The translations under genes were made by a program, and so were the position numbers. Source: Pollenia angustigena (lineage: Eukaryota; Arthropoda; Insecta; Diptera; Polleniidae). From it: DNA of 64,000 nt. This document shows positions 45,441 to 57,302 of this stretch, piece by piece (position 1 is the first letter of the stretch; each line of letters starts with the position of its first letter). The notes below the pieces were generated by a model. That model was not told where the DNA came from and did no database searches. It saw nothing but the letters and a program-made list of their open reading frames with translations. The DNA lies in assembly GCA_930367215.1 (NCBI GenBank), contig OV884057.1:247468830-247532829 (forward strand). Reading direction: 5' to 3'.

Positions 45441-46640
45441 ACTCAAATCTGGACTTAAAACTGTTTTTTTTTTTCTTTATTTTAAAATGTTATTTTAATT
45501 CCCCTACCAACACTTTTTGTTGCCAGCATAAATAAAAAATTATTGCTTTACAAACATTTTGTAAATTTCCTAAATTAATCAAACTAAAAACTGCAGTTAA
45601 AGAAATTCTTCATAAAGACAACCACGAAGACAAAAAATATGCAAGAAGACAAAGGAGTTGAACCAACAAAAACAAAAAAAAAAAAACTGTAATATTTACA
45701 TTCAGATTATTTTAGCGAAACAACACTGATAGATGGCCATAACACGCAATATGAGACGTTATTACGACCATGATCATAATAAGAACATTTTGGATGAATA
45801 TTTACAGCACAACAGCAACCAACATGCATCATAAATGTTCATACTCCAACAACAGAAGCAAAACAAAAAATAATAATAAAACAAATAAACTTATATCAAC
45901 AAGCTTATCAAGGATGATGAGAACGAGCGGAGGGAGAAAACAGAAACACGGTTAATACAACAAATGCTGATGTATGATTTGACACATTAAAGCATAAAAT
46001 ATGCTGCATGGCAAATGTGGCTTATGAATAATGAGCAACACAGTCAACACAAAAACGAAACACACACTCTACCACACAACTCACAAAAAGGGGCTACAAG
46101 AGTGCAAACTTATAAAGAAGGGCACCCAAACATACAAAAACCCGAAAACTTTAGTGCGACAGATGAATTAAAACCCATAAAAAACGTTCTGCTGTTGGTT
46201 GAATTATAAGCTGGAATATTTGTAAAACGCATTCTCGTAACATGTTGGAATGTAATGAATATTATTGTTATTGTTGTCATTGTCGTTGTTGCTGCCCTTC
46301 TTGTTGACGTTGTTATTTTTTATGGACGTTGTAACATGAGCATCAGAGATTACGGTCATCAATTTTGGTATCACGAGGTCGAATTAATAGAAAAAATAAC
46401 GAACGCTTAATACAACCGAGCAACTACAAAAAAAAAAAACACAAATTGGGAATAAAAACAATTGGTGATATTGGCCATAAAATATCTACAGAAAAAAAAA
46501 TGTAAAAAGTACTTTTCTCTTAGGTTTTTAGTCACTTTAAAAAGAAATTTTTTGTAATAAGTACAATTTAAAATATGATTGCAGTACATTGGTCGAATAA
46601 AAATAAATTTAGAGGTGTCTCAAAGCGACTGAAATCAAAA
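45441..46640. other. A- and AAC-rich non-coding stretch
   Basis: Frequent AACAACA and AAACACA words. Two 61-64 codon ORFs are low-complexity. GTGTCTCAAAGCGACT at 46615-46630 already resembles the arm that follows. Confidence 0.45.
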
Positions 46641-46809
46641 AAATGTACATTGTGCAAATAAAAAGTTAATTAGACGTGTCTCAAACAAAGCGACTAAGAT
46701 CTTGAATTGTGAATACAAGCCCAAAAAAATACCTTTAATTATTTTTGACAAAATTTTTAAATCTCGTAACAATTTTGATAAGTTTCAAAAATTTTTAAGT
46801 TGTGTGCTC

Positions 46810-47924
46810 GATATTCTCGGTCAAGTAATTATTGGCACATCTAGTGGTTCCAAAACGGAACTGGTACTTTTCACAAGGAGATACAAAATTCCCGAATTTG
46901 ATACCCCGAGGATAAAGGGGGTCTCACTGGAACTGTCTGACAGCGCCAAGTATCTTGGGCTAATATTGGACAGCAAACTGAACTGGAGGATGAACACCAT
47001 TTCCAGGACTAATAAAGCGGCAACTGCATTATATTGCTGCAAAAGGGCCATTGGCCTAAACTGGGGAATTAACCCGAGGAATGTATACTGGCTATACGAA
47101 TGTGTCATTAAACCCATTCTATTCTACGGGGCAGCTGTTTGGTGGCCGGCGCTCGAGGTGAAGAGTCATCAAACTAGGTTTGAACGTACAATGAGAATGG
47201 TGGCGATAGCGGTAACAGGTGCCATTAGAAAAACCCCCTCTAAGGCACTGTTTACGATTTTAAACTGGTTACCACCAGACATTTTGGCGAAAAGGCTAGC
47301 TGCGAACGCGGTGGTAGGGATATTCACATTATTACCGATAGCAAGGCGGCCATAAGATCCCTGGAGAATGTGTTCATCACATCGAGAATTGTCCGAGAAT
47401 GCCGGATGTCTCTGGAGGAGATAGCAAGACATTCACTGGTCACCCTTAATTTGGTCCCCGGACACAGGGACATACTGGGGAACTGCATGGCGGATTCGCT
47501 GGCGTATGCAGGCACCACCTTGAATCGAGACGGTTCAACATATAATGTAGGTGCTTCACTCCCAAGGAGTAAGCAACTCATGGCGCACAAGTTTCATATT
47601 ATCGCCAGTCAGGGGTGGCACGATGAAACTACCTGTGGGGAAACCAGGAAAATCTGGCCCATCATAGATGAAAAAAGGATACGGCGGACATTAAAGCTGT
47701 CCAGACATCATCTCAGAAACCTGATTGCGGTTATAACTGGCCACTGACCCATTGGGAAGCACGCCCAGAGGCTGGGGCACCCTTACAATGACTTATGTAG
47801 AAGTTGCGGCGATGAGGAGGAGGAAGAGTCAACGGAACATCTTCTCTGTAATTGCCCGGCCTTCGGAGATCTAAGACTCAATGTTTGGTCGAAGAGCCCT
47901 TGGGGACAAAACTTGTCTCTCTGA
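46810..47924 (+). pseudogene. LINE fragment: RT C-terminus, partial RNase H, zinc knuckle
   Basis: The frame starting at 46702 is arm sequence first. LINE coding begins near 46810 with SKTELVLFTRRYKIPEF, then AKYLGLILDSKLNW and ALYCCKRAIGLNWG, typical of the end of a non-LTR RT. Near 47305 the reading jumps to ITDSKAAIRSL and LNLVPGHRDILGNCMADSLA, the second half of RNase H, so its first catalytic residues are deleted. A TGA (47745-47747) follows ITGH, after which the same frame gives CRSCGDEE..STEHLLCNCPAF, the C-terminal knuckle, ending 47924. RNase H plus knuckle point to the I/LOA group (from recalled family features). Dead. Confidence 0.85.
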
Positions 47925-48110
47925 TGTTGATGTAAACAGGATCCACTCCTTTACTGAATCGACCGGATGGCTGCGTGGGCACACTAGCAGCCAGATAACA
48001 TAGGACCCATGGGAGACGGTGTGACATGGTAACACAACGGTAACTTATTAATGGACCCACGAGAGCTGTGCTTGATCACGGCTGCCAATGGAACCTAACC
48101 TAACCTTGTG
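47925..48110 (+). other. LINE 3' untranslated region with CTAAC tail
   Basis: Follows the knuckle domain and ends GGAACCTAACCTAACCTTG, a short CTAAC repeat of the kind LINE 3' ends carry. Confidence 0.65.
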
Positions 48111-48325
48111 GTCTGGGGCATAATTTATTGCTGGGCATTATTACTACATTATTATATCTACAATTCGATTCATTTTTCATGTAGAATAAAACTTTTGCGA
48201 CATTTAAAAAATTTTACAAAACCTAATTAAAATTATTTTTTTTTGGCTTGTATTCACTATTCAGGATCGTAGTCGCTTTCTTTGAGACACGTCTAATTAA
48301 CTTTTTATTTGCACAATGTACATTT

Positions 48326-48870
48326 TTTTTAAAAAAGGTTCTTTCTTATAAAGGACTTTTTTGAAAAGGTACTTTTTTGTAAAAAATTTTTTTTTTCAAA
48401 AAGTTACTTTTTTAATAAGATTATTTTTTTAAAAAGCTCCTATTTTAAACAGGTATTTTTTTGATAGATCTTTTTTAAAAATGTACTTTTTCAAAGATTA
48501 TTTTTTTTAAAAATACTTTTTTTAAAAAATGTACTTGCTTTAAATTTTTTAAAGTATCTAATGGATGATTCGTGTGGACTGATCTGGCTGGATATCAATT
48601 AAAAACGTTTGCGGACTATATGAAACATATCCTTAAAGGATCAAAAAAGGTACTTATTTCAGATTTCTAAAAAGTATTATAAACCTAAGTATGTGAATTT
48701 TACCTTAAAGGGTTATTAAAAAAAATACATTATTTTAATTCAAATATTTATTCAGTTAATGAAAAAAGTATTTTTTGTTGGGGCTACTTTCAAAGAAAAA
48801 AATTACAGATTTTCAAAAAAGATACTGTATTTAACTCTCTAGTGCTTTTTTTAAAAGTATCTTTTTTTTA
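48326..48870. other. Low-complexity TTTTTTAAAAAGTAC stretch
   Basis: Many imperfect repeats of a T run, an A run and GTAC or GGTAC. No gene. Confidence 0.6.
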
Positions 48871-49980
48871 TTTTTCATTTATTTATTTATTTAGTCTATG
48901 GATTACCTCCTTTCAGACAAAAATTACAAAATTAAACAAACAAATTTAACATCATCTATTTAAATAAAAAATTAAATTCAGTTTGATAGTATTAATATTC
49001 AAAGTCATATCAATAATACTGTACAGATCATTAAAGTTTGCACATATTCGACGAAAAGGGTTGGCATTTGCATAATTTTGTTGGAAGTATTCAATTGATA
49101 ACGGCTGGTAATAACGTGTAGGGCGTTGGGGAACATTAAAAAATAAACTGTTTAACAGGAACTCCGAGCAAATATTGCCTTTAATTAGATTGATAACAAA
49201 TATGACATTCAACATTGCTCGGCGGCTTTTTAAAGTTGGTAAATGAATCTCCAATAACCTGGTTCTATATGGAGGAAGATATATAGATGGATTTGGGTAA
49301 GTGCTCCGTAATATGAATAGCAGAAATTGTTTTTGGACAGACTCAATACGATCACTATGAACGTTGTAATATGGATCCCAAATTATTGAGCCATATTCAA
49401 TTATAGGTCTGACAAGTGCTATATACAACTGTTTTGTTATAGATCTGTCAGAGAATTCCTTTGACCAACGTTTAATAAATCCAAATACACCACGAGCTTT
49501 ATTAGTACACATATTAATATGTTCTAAAAAAGATAACTTAGTGTCAAATAAAACACCAAGATCCAAGAAAGCATTAGCAACTTTCAATTTGTGGTCACTA
49601 ATAAAATAGCAGCCAATTGCTCTAGTTTTTCTGGAAAAAAGTATATGTTTGCATTTTTTAAAATTTATATCCAATAAGTTTATTTGGCACCAATTAAAGA
49701 ATAAATTTAAATCCTGTTGTAAGTGGTGTTGAACAATGGAGTCAGCACAACTTGAAAAAATTTTTACATCGTCAGCATACATAAGTATATTGGAAAATTT
49801 TATTGTGGTAGGTAGATCGTTGATATATAATAAGAAAAGTATTGGTCCGAGTTGACTACCTTGTGGAACACCAGAGTTGACTATAATATGTTTAGATAAT
49901 GTATTATTAAAACACACACGCTGTTCACGTCGTAAAAGATAAGATAAGACGTAAAAAAGATTCTTCTGTAAAATAAATTT
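48870..49980 (-). mobile_element. 5'-truncated LINE (minus strand)
   Basis: Contains the RT C-terminal half (next entry), a short 3' region, and a TAAA-type tail (inverse ATTTATTTATTTATTTAG, 48878-48895). Its 5' truncation falls within a few bases of the piggyBac terminus at 49984. Confidence 0.85.
48952..49978 (-). pseudogene. LINE reverse transcriptase, C-terminal 342 codons
   Basis: The open frame from the truncation point to a normal stop is uninterrupted. Counting from the internal Met at 49917 (321 codons): NSGVPQGSQLGP (motif B, 14-25), YADD catalytic motif (47-50), LGVLFDTKLSFLEHI, then VRPIIEYGSIIWDP and VQKQFLLFILR in the thumb region. Fingers and the endonuclease are absent. The wording suits the CR1/jockey assemblage; clade not certain. 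No RNase H follows. It was probably made truncated by target-primed reverse transcription. The lack of stops suggests it is younger than the LINE beside it. Confidence 0.88.
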
Positions 49981-49983
49981 AGG

Positions 49984-51463
49984 CTATTCACAAAGTGTTC
50001 TGTAGCATCATATTGGTTGTATTTGCTATGTTTTTATGAATGTTTTTGTCTATTCATTTGTACAGTACTGAAGTATTGCCTTGTGGCGGTAGCTCTATTC
50101 GGTATAACCGGCATGGCAGGATCAATGTAACCAGGTGTGTATCGTGTCTATATATATCGTGATCTTTATATGTGAAAGAGCATTTTAATTTTCATTTAGA
50201 TTGCCCAAAGCGGAATTATAGCAAGCGAGAGCGATGGTGGCATCAAAGTTTGGTGGGCCGCCGATGCTGCCTCTCATTATCCACTGAGAGGTGACAGCCT
50301 GGTTAGCCTAAGGACATTAATATTAGCGCTTATGTAGTGCAAGCACTTGTCAAACTATATTGTGGCTCTAATCGAAACATCACTATGGATAACCTTTTCA
50401 CCGGATTGGATTAAACTCATCAATTGGTTGACAAAAAGTTGAGTGTCGTTGGCACGATGCGCAAGAACAAGCGATATATTCCACAGGAAATGCCTTCGAC
50501 ACGTGCCAAGACGTCACATTGGTCGTTTACTACGCAAAGCCAAAAAAAGTCTATGTTTTATCCTCGATGCATTCCAGCAACGCTATTAATGCAGAAACTG
50601 GCAAACCAGAAATAATAATGCAATATAATCGTACGAAAGCTGGCGTGGATACCATGGACCAAATGCTTGGCAATTACACGTGCAACCGGAAATCGCGTCG
50701 GTGGCCATTAGCTATGTTTTTTTAACATGGTGGATTTGTCGAGATTGGCTGCATATGTGATGTATACTGAAACGCATGAAACCAGAAATTCTCATGGTAG
50801 CTTCCTTATTGCATTGGCGAACGATATGGCCACCCCGAATAACAGACATTGAACATAGATTAGCCACGGCAATCGTTGGCCTCATGTTTGGAATACGATG
50901 CTGGCCATGCTGCACATCATGAGCCTTCCATTGTATCAGCCACAGCCACAATGGCAATCGACTCCAGGAAAAACGGGCATCAAAGGAAAGAACTTCTTCT
51001 GCGCAATAGAGAAGTGTCACGATTACTAAGTGCAGGATAGTCAAAAATGATTTCTTTCTTTGATCTAATTATGTATTATGTTGATTTCTTTCTAAATTAA
51101 CCTTGAATAAAACTAGCATCTTCTTAAGAAAAACACAGGTGCTCTTCCTATTTTATTTGTTATATTTCAAATTATACTGGTTTACACATATAAACCAGTC
51201 AGTCGTTCAGCAGGTAGTTTTGAAAAACTGGTAATACGAGGTACAGAAAAATGTGTCATCACTTCCATACTCTTGTATTCGATTTAGAAGTGAATTTGTA
51301 GTTCTGTTATGAAGTTTTAAGAAATTCGGAAAGTTCGAAATACATTAAAAAACATTCCAATGTCCGATAGTTTACATTTGTAAACTGTCAGCTGTTTGAG
51401 GGTTAACAAAATTATAGCACATACAACCAATATGACACAATAGAACACTCTGTGAGTTGCATA
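49984..51463 (+). mobile_element. Degenerate piggyBac transposon
   Basis: Termini TTCACAAAGTGTTCTGTAGC and (inverse right) AACTCACAGAGTGTTCTATT, each followed inward by ATATTGGTTGTATTTGCTAT-like sequence or its inverse. The transposase relic is inside. A TTAA duplication cannot be read at the edges as they stand. Confidence 0.8.
50210..51055 (+). pseudogene. piggyBac transposase relic
   Basis: Reading across frames gives KVWWAADAASHYPLRG (first catalytic Asp region, near 50245-50295), LVKLYCGSNRNITMDNLFTG (second Asp, near 50350-50405) then a stop, LSVVGTMRKNKRYIPQEMPS (50442-50500), KPKKVYVLSSMHSS and KPEIIMQYNRTKAGVDTMDQ (third Asp, 50640-50660), and NRKSRRWPLAMFF. The order and motifs are those of the DDE_Tnp_1_7 transposase. 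The N-terminal third is unrecognisable, and stops and at least one frameshift (near 50520) are present. A cysteine-rich C-terminal domain was not identified. Confidence 0.85.
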
Positions 51464-51528
51464 AATATAATAATCATATTTCAAAATTATTTACTTATTT
51501 TAAATAGTTTTTACTACATTTTTAATAT

Positions 51529-52034
51529 GGGTCCTCATGATATCGTTTATAAGTCTCGTAAACTGTGCAAACTGTGCATTCTTACGCCCTCGTAAATGAA
51601 CTGTCAAAAATTGTATGAGAATTCATTTACACAAACTGCTTAAATTTGCCCAACAATTTTGACTCGTAAACTTGCGCTGTTCAATTGTGCATTTATACAG
51701 ACAAATTTTTTTAATGCTTACCGCCGTTTTCAATGAAAACTTCAAGTGTAAATAAATCACAAACAATAAATTCTTGTAATAATATAAGCATATTAGTCTT
51801 TTGGCTTTCTTTATGCATTTTTAAAAACAAATTTCATTTATAATTTACAAATTTCAAGTTTTTTATTATATTTTTAATTATTTTTTTTTTAATATATTTT
51901 TTATTGACGTTTCTGATTGAAATGACATTAATTGTTTAAAAATACACAAAAATTAAAAAGGATCTTCATGAAACGAGTCTCGCAAGTTTACCCATTTGCA
52001 CAAATGGTAATATTAAGCAATATCATGAAGACCC
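51529..52034. mobile_element. TIR element with GGGTCYTCATGATAT ends
   Basis: GGGTCCTCATGATATCG and inverse AATATCATGAAGACCC. TAAGTCTCGTAAACT near the left pairs with AGTCTCGCAAGTTTA near the right. GGATCTTCATGAAACGAG at 51960 is an extra internal terminus-like copy. Non-coding. Confidence 0.7.
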
Positions 52035-54905
52035 TTAATTTTTAATTGTTTTTTGGAAATAATTTTTTTTTTTTTTTTAATTTCTCATATGTTTTTAAAA
52101 GTATCTTTTAGAATTTTGTTAAACTCTCTTAAAAGATTTTCAATCTATTTTTGAAATATTCACAAGTATGTATTTAAAATAACAAACTATTTTTTAAGTA
52201 TCGATAATTCCAGAATTTAGCAGATACAATGGATAAATATATCAAAACAAATTTAAAAGTCTTGTAATACAATTGGAAAGAGTGCATTTAAATTTTATAA
52301 TTTTTGAATTACAAAAATTCGTATCCATAATTAAGAAAACGTGCATACATATCTTAAGATAACAAGGATTTCTAATTTATTTGCTTTTGGTTAAGTATCA
52401 TCTACATTTGTAAATTTGCTAAATTCCCTTCAAGTTTTACTTTTTATTACAAATTTAGTTTAGTACCAAGAAAACAAATTTTATTTGCTGACAACCGCAA
52501 CAAAATCAAATATATTTTTCCCACAAAACAAATTTTATTTTCGGTTTTTTTGCAGTTTGTTTTCAACCTACAAAAGTTGGTAATAAAAATAGCACTTTTT
52601 TACGCTTAACTACAAAATTCAGCAACTTATTTATCACCACCATCATTCTCTTCTCCCCCCCTCTGTTTTCATCGCATGGTACTGGCAAATAGTGTTGATG
52701 ATTCTGTTGCTCATGGAGTTGATAGTGACGATGAAAAATCTTATGTGCATTACGTGACCGTATATTAATACATCATTTATGTGTTTAGCTTCCCCACCTC
52801 CGGAAAGAAGGAGTTTCTTGCCCGCTTTGTAACATTTTGCTTCACACTCTTTTATTTTTCTTTTTTCGTTTTTGCGAAAAATTTCGTCACGGTCATAAAA
52901 ACTGCATTTAAAGTGCGTTATTTACGCATTGAGTTGTCGTAACTATACGACATGATAATATAAAACAACAGGGTTGCATTTAACGTGAGTAAGTTTAATT
53001 TCGTGGATAAAAAAAAGGCCAAAACGAAAGCTGCTAGAAACATTTTAAGGCGGGTAATAAAAATTCCTTTTAACTTTTTTTTTTGTTCCGCATTTGTAAA
53101 ACACATACATGTGTTACATATAACTGAAGTAAGAACAACAACAACAGCGTAAGTCCCATACTAAAAACGAGTGTACTTTGTATGGAAAATGGGAAACCCC
53201 CCTAAAAAATAATCGTAAAAATGATGTAGAAAATGAACAAGTTTAATGATGATTGTGTTTGAGCTTAATTTTTATGATTACAATGTATTTCTAACGTCTC
53301 GTTTATTCTACCAAATGAGTTTTCCGGGGGGAGGTTTATTTCGAGGGCAGAAATATTTTATTTACTGTATTAAAGGAATCACTTGAAGTGGTAAAACAGG
53401 GAAAGTTATATTTTTATGAATTAATGTCACATTTTTATAGTAATTTTCCACGTTATCGCTAAAAGACACTTGTACGAATACAACCATGCACACATCAATG
53501 TTGTCAACACACAACATGGAGCTACGCTGGCTGCTGGTGGTGAAAGTGCTTTAAAAGGTTTTTAATGCTTTCTCGCACTCATTAAAATGTCACCATAATT
53601 ATTTTTATTCAAATTCAACAGTAAAACTGAAATCCATACTAAAGTGCAAAAGAAAATTAATAAAAATTATATTTAATTTAATATTGGAAAATATTACAGT
53701 TTGTCATAAAATCGCGTTAACCAAATAGTTTATGACTTGTTTTCTTTTAATAGAAAGAAGAACGTGTCTCTTAGAGGCGTATACAAAAACCATTTAAAGT
53801 TTGTGTTCTCTAAATACTTTCTTGCTGAAATTTTTATATTAAAATTAATAATAAAAGATGAATACTTTAGAAATTTAAATATCACGAAAAAAAGGTAATA
53901 AAAATTCTTTAAGCAACAAAAAAAAAAAAAATTAATTGAATACTTTTGTGAAAAAAATCAAATGATCAGATGAAAAAGATTACAAGAATACAACCTTTGA
54001 TGTGGGGACGACCATAATTTTAATCTTAAGTGGTGGTTGCCACGTTAAATGTCAAAAATTTTGAATTTTTATTTTACCTACACACAAAGTTATAGTACAC
54101 CATTTCCAGTTGTATTCTCACGCTTTCAATATATATTTTTTTTTTAAGTTTTAATTGTATTTCAAAATGTTTAAATGGTGTTTTCTAAAAAACTGGCGCT
54201 GCGAAATGTGACCCCAGGAAATATGACCCCAAAGTACTAAATAAGGAATGATTCCATAACTTTATTTTCCTATTTCGCTAAATGCGAAAAAATTCTTTTT
54301 TTCGAACAACCACATGCAAAACAAAAACAAATTCTGGAAATTTGGTTTCTGTATTAAATGTATTTGTGGGTAAAAAAGCGATCTTGTGACATCTTGAAAT
54401 TGTCAGAATATGACGTGCAATAACATGCAAAATTAGGATTATTGTTGTTTTTTTTTGGGGTTTTTTTTGCATTCTTTCAATGGGGTGATTTTGAAGTTTA
54501 AGAGAAATGAAATTTGACCCCAATACCAAGGAATGAAAAATTACGGCAATTTTTAATGTAGGGCTATAATGAAAGCTTTAGTAAGTGAAGCCGGTGTTTA
54601 ACATACATACTTATAACAACCATGCTATCTATCGCGCGATTTTTAAAACAAAAGCAATACAATAAATTTGGAATGTCATGTTACGGGAATTTTACCCCGA
54701 ACACTAGTATAAATTACATTTTTGTTTTTAATTTACACTTTTTTGCACAGAAAAAAATTGCATATTTGATTATAAAAACTTTTGAATTTTATGCGATGAC
54801 GATGTTTGCGGTATTGATTAAAAAGTTATTAAAGATATTTTCGGGAATACAAAATTTATTATTAAGATTTTTGTATGACGTTCTAAATTCCCAATTTTGT
54901 CATAT
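52035..54905. other. Long non-coding stretch
   Basis: AT-rich with A and T runs; ACAACAACAACAG at 53136. Repeated GTGACCCCAGG, ATGACCCCAAA and TTTGACCCCAAT words at 54208, 54228 and 54509, and AAGCTTTAGTAAGTGAAGCC (54573) shared with the element at 33.8 kb. ORFs lack domains. Confidence 0.45.
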
Positions 54906-55699
54906 CCCAACAAACACGAAGTCACCCTTTGATATGAAATGACTTTCTCATTTGACATCAAACACAATTCTCAAACGTTTTTCAATTGTTTGATTTAACA
55001 TTTATATTCAAATTGATAATGATTTCAAAATAAACATTTGATATCAAATGTTTTATAAATTTGATGTCAAATGTTAAATTCAAATCAAAAATAAACTTGG
55101 CAACACTAAAGCGAAAAAAGCATTAAAAATTGCGATTAAAGTTACATTTTTTAACTTTGTGGTTACATGTGTTTTTCTATTAAAAATAAATTTTAATATA
55201 AAGTGAACAGCTTATTTCTTGTGAAAATTAAAAATTATATGTGAGTAATTCCAATGATTAAGAATAAAAAAAAAAAGGAAAATAAAACGGGAAAGTGAAG
55301 AAAGTTTGTTGAACGATCGCGGTGCTACAATCCTCAAAATAAAAGGGAGCAAATGTCGTCTTTGCAAGAATTAGAGGACGGAAAAAACCTCATTTTATCT
55401 TTTATCTATGTTGCCGAATGTTTATCTCACAGTTTATTTAAATAAATAATGAATTTTAATTAAAAAAATTAAATATTTTTATTTTGTTCCACATTGCATT
55501 AATATCCACATATAAAAAACATTTGAGAATTACGTTTGAAAGCAAGTTGAAAATAAAGGCATTTTTCAAATTGATAATAATTTCCGCTTTTTGTTGAGAA
55601 TGCTATGATTTTCAAATCATTATCAAACGTTTGTCGTTTGAGAAAACGTTTGATTTCAAATCATTTTCAATTTGAAATCAAAGCTCCGTGTTTGTTGGG
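54906..55699. mobile_element. TIR element with CCCAACAAACACG ends (794 bp)
   Basis: Exact 13-bp inverted ends. The interior is packed with TTTGATATCAAATG, CAAACG and CATTTGAT-like words in both orientations. No ORF. Related by termini to the candidate pair at 30968/34688. Confidence 0.75.
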
Positions 55700-55702
55700 A
55701 TT

Positions 55703-55860
55703 TGATAAATACACTGAAATTAATTGTTAAGGGAAAGCTAGCTTCTATGCGGATTTCGCTGGTTGCATAGGACAGATCATCAGGAAACCTTTTTGAAAAG
55801 ACTTCGGAAAAACTAAAGATATTATTCAACTAAAACTTTAAAGCGAACGAGAATCGTGAG
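55703..55860 (-). repeat. Dispersed repeat R6, copy b
   Basis: CACTGAAATTAATTGTTAAG, GGAAAGCTAGCTTCTATGCG and ATCAGGAAACC are the inverse of 43905-44055. Confidence 0.65.
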
Positions 55861-56115
55861 CTCAAAATGGACAAAAGTTGTAAAAATACTGTGTTTACTT
55901 TAATTTAAATATTTTTTATTGAATATGACGAAATATTTGATTATTACATTATTAAATATGTTTTATTGTGTGCTATTTTGCAAAGTGTAATTTTAGTAAA
56001 TTTTTTCCATTGAATCGAATAAATAGTTTGTTGACCTTAAATTCAATTTTTAACAAACTCTGTTGTTAAAAAGTTTCTTTTTTTAATAATGTTATTTTAA
56101 TTGCAATCTATCAGT

Positions 56116-56790
56116 ACACAGAAAAAATAAAAAACCAACTTCAATTAACGTATTTGTTAGAAATTTGTACTATTAATTAAATAATGTACTGATTTTCCAC
56201 CAGCAAACAAATTGATCATATCAATTAACACGTTTGTAAGTTTGAGCTTTTCTTGCTGTTCAGTTTCATTGAAATTTAAATATTTTGTTCAATCAACACA
56301 GTTAATTTAGTATCGTCTAATAAAGCAATAGACAATGGATTCGCGTGATTACTAAATAAGTCTTTTTAAGTATTTATCACTAAATGAATTGATAGTTTTC
56401 TTTACAGTTTTAATTTTGAGATCATTGTGGTTTGCTTTATTAGTAATATACCAAGGTGACTGAACAACAAATCTTAGAGATTTTCATTGGTATCTTTGAA
56501 TAATTTCAATATTTGAATGGCTTGCAGTTCCCCATAATTGAATTTCATAAGTCCACACAGGTTTTAAAATTGCTTTATGAAGTCTTAATTTATTTTCAAT
56601 ATTTATCTGAGATTTAGAACCAATTAACCAATTTTCTATTAATTAAATTCAAATGCTGACGCTTATTTTTTATGTGTTGTTTCCAATTAGTAAGTCTACG
56701 ATCCATGCTCAAGCACAATCATTTTTAGGTATCTGTATTTTATTAATAGGAAGATTGGGAAAATTTTTCTTCAGATATTTTTTTCTGTGT
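56116..56790. mobile_element. Element with ACACAGAAAAAAT-type ends holding a jockey fragment
   Basis: ACACAGAAAAAATAAA at the left and ATATTTTTTTCTGTGT at the right are inverted, the same termini as 15160-16002, but the interior is different and includes a LINE remnant. Confidence 0.6.
56401..56712 (-). pseudogene. Jockey-like LINE reverse transcriptase fragment
   Basis: The minus strand reads MDRRLTNWKQHIKNKRQHLN, a stop, and after a frame change KSQINIENKLRLHKAILKPV, WTYEIQLWGTASHSNIEIIQ, RYQ, a stop, and SPWYITNKANHNDLKI. This is the post-RT region of jockey-clade LINEs (the PxWTYGxQLWG signature, with Gly replaced by Glu here). Only about 100 codons survive. It is on the opposite strand to most of the LINE signal at 46.8 kb and unrelated to it. 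Confidence 0.8.
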
Positions 56791-57302
56791 GGGGTAAATT
56801 TTTATTAAAAAACCTAAGGTGACTTTTTATAAAGAAGAATTGCCGTAAATTTAGGCGCATATTTTATTTTATTTTAGGAACATAAATCCAGAGGCCACAT
56901 TTGGCACTGAAGAAAACTCGATGATGCCTTATAAATGTATACTATTTCTATCATGTTACACACACTCATACAAAATGTTACGTATGTACATTTTTCTATA
57001 TTTCAATGGAACACAAAAATATATTGTTTTAAACTTAATTAATTTTTATCGCGTCATATATCGAATATATCGAAATTTATCTTAAAAAGCGGTGAATATC
57101 GCTTATCCTTACGGTTAAATTGATTTTAAACAAGTACTTTTCTGTCGCTGGAAAAAAGCGTAAACAACACTGGGTTTTAATGGTAAAAGTCACCGATTGT
57201 AAAAAAATTTTCGCCATAATTGTTTAAAAAAAGAATGTTATTTATTCTCATTTGACCTTTATTTTTATCAATACTTTTAATTATTTAAGTTTGAGGTCTT
57301 TT
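56791..57302. other. Non-coding stretch
   Basis: Contains CGCGTCATATATCGAATATATCG at 57049. TTAAGTTTGAGGTCTTTTTA at 57286 matches the R3 start. Confidence 0.45.

Larger units (their letters stand above)
46641..48325. mobile_element. Element with about 150-bp inverted arms carrying a LINE fragment
   Basis: Left arm from 46641 (AAATGTACATTGTGCAAATA, AAAGTTAATTAGACGTGTCT, GTGAATACAAGCC) is the inverse of the right arm ending 48325. Pairing runs strongly for about 90 bp and then weaker to about 46790 and 48180 (TTTAATTA..AAAATTTTTTAAAT). Between the arms lies a plus-strand LINE 3' fragment. Either a LINE landed in a foldback element or the element carries it. Confidence 0.82.

Noticed and set aside
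50712..51044. 110-codon minus-strand ORF
   Set aside because: Antisense shadow of the piggyBac transposase relic.
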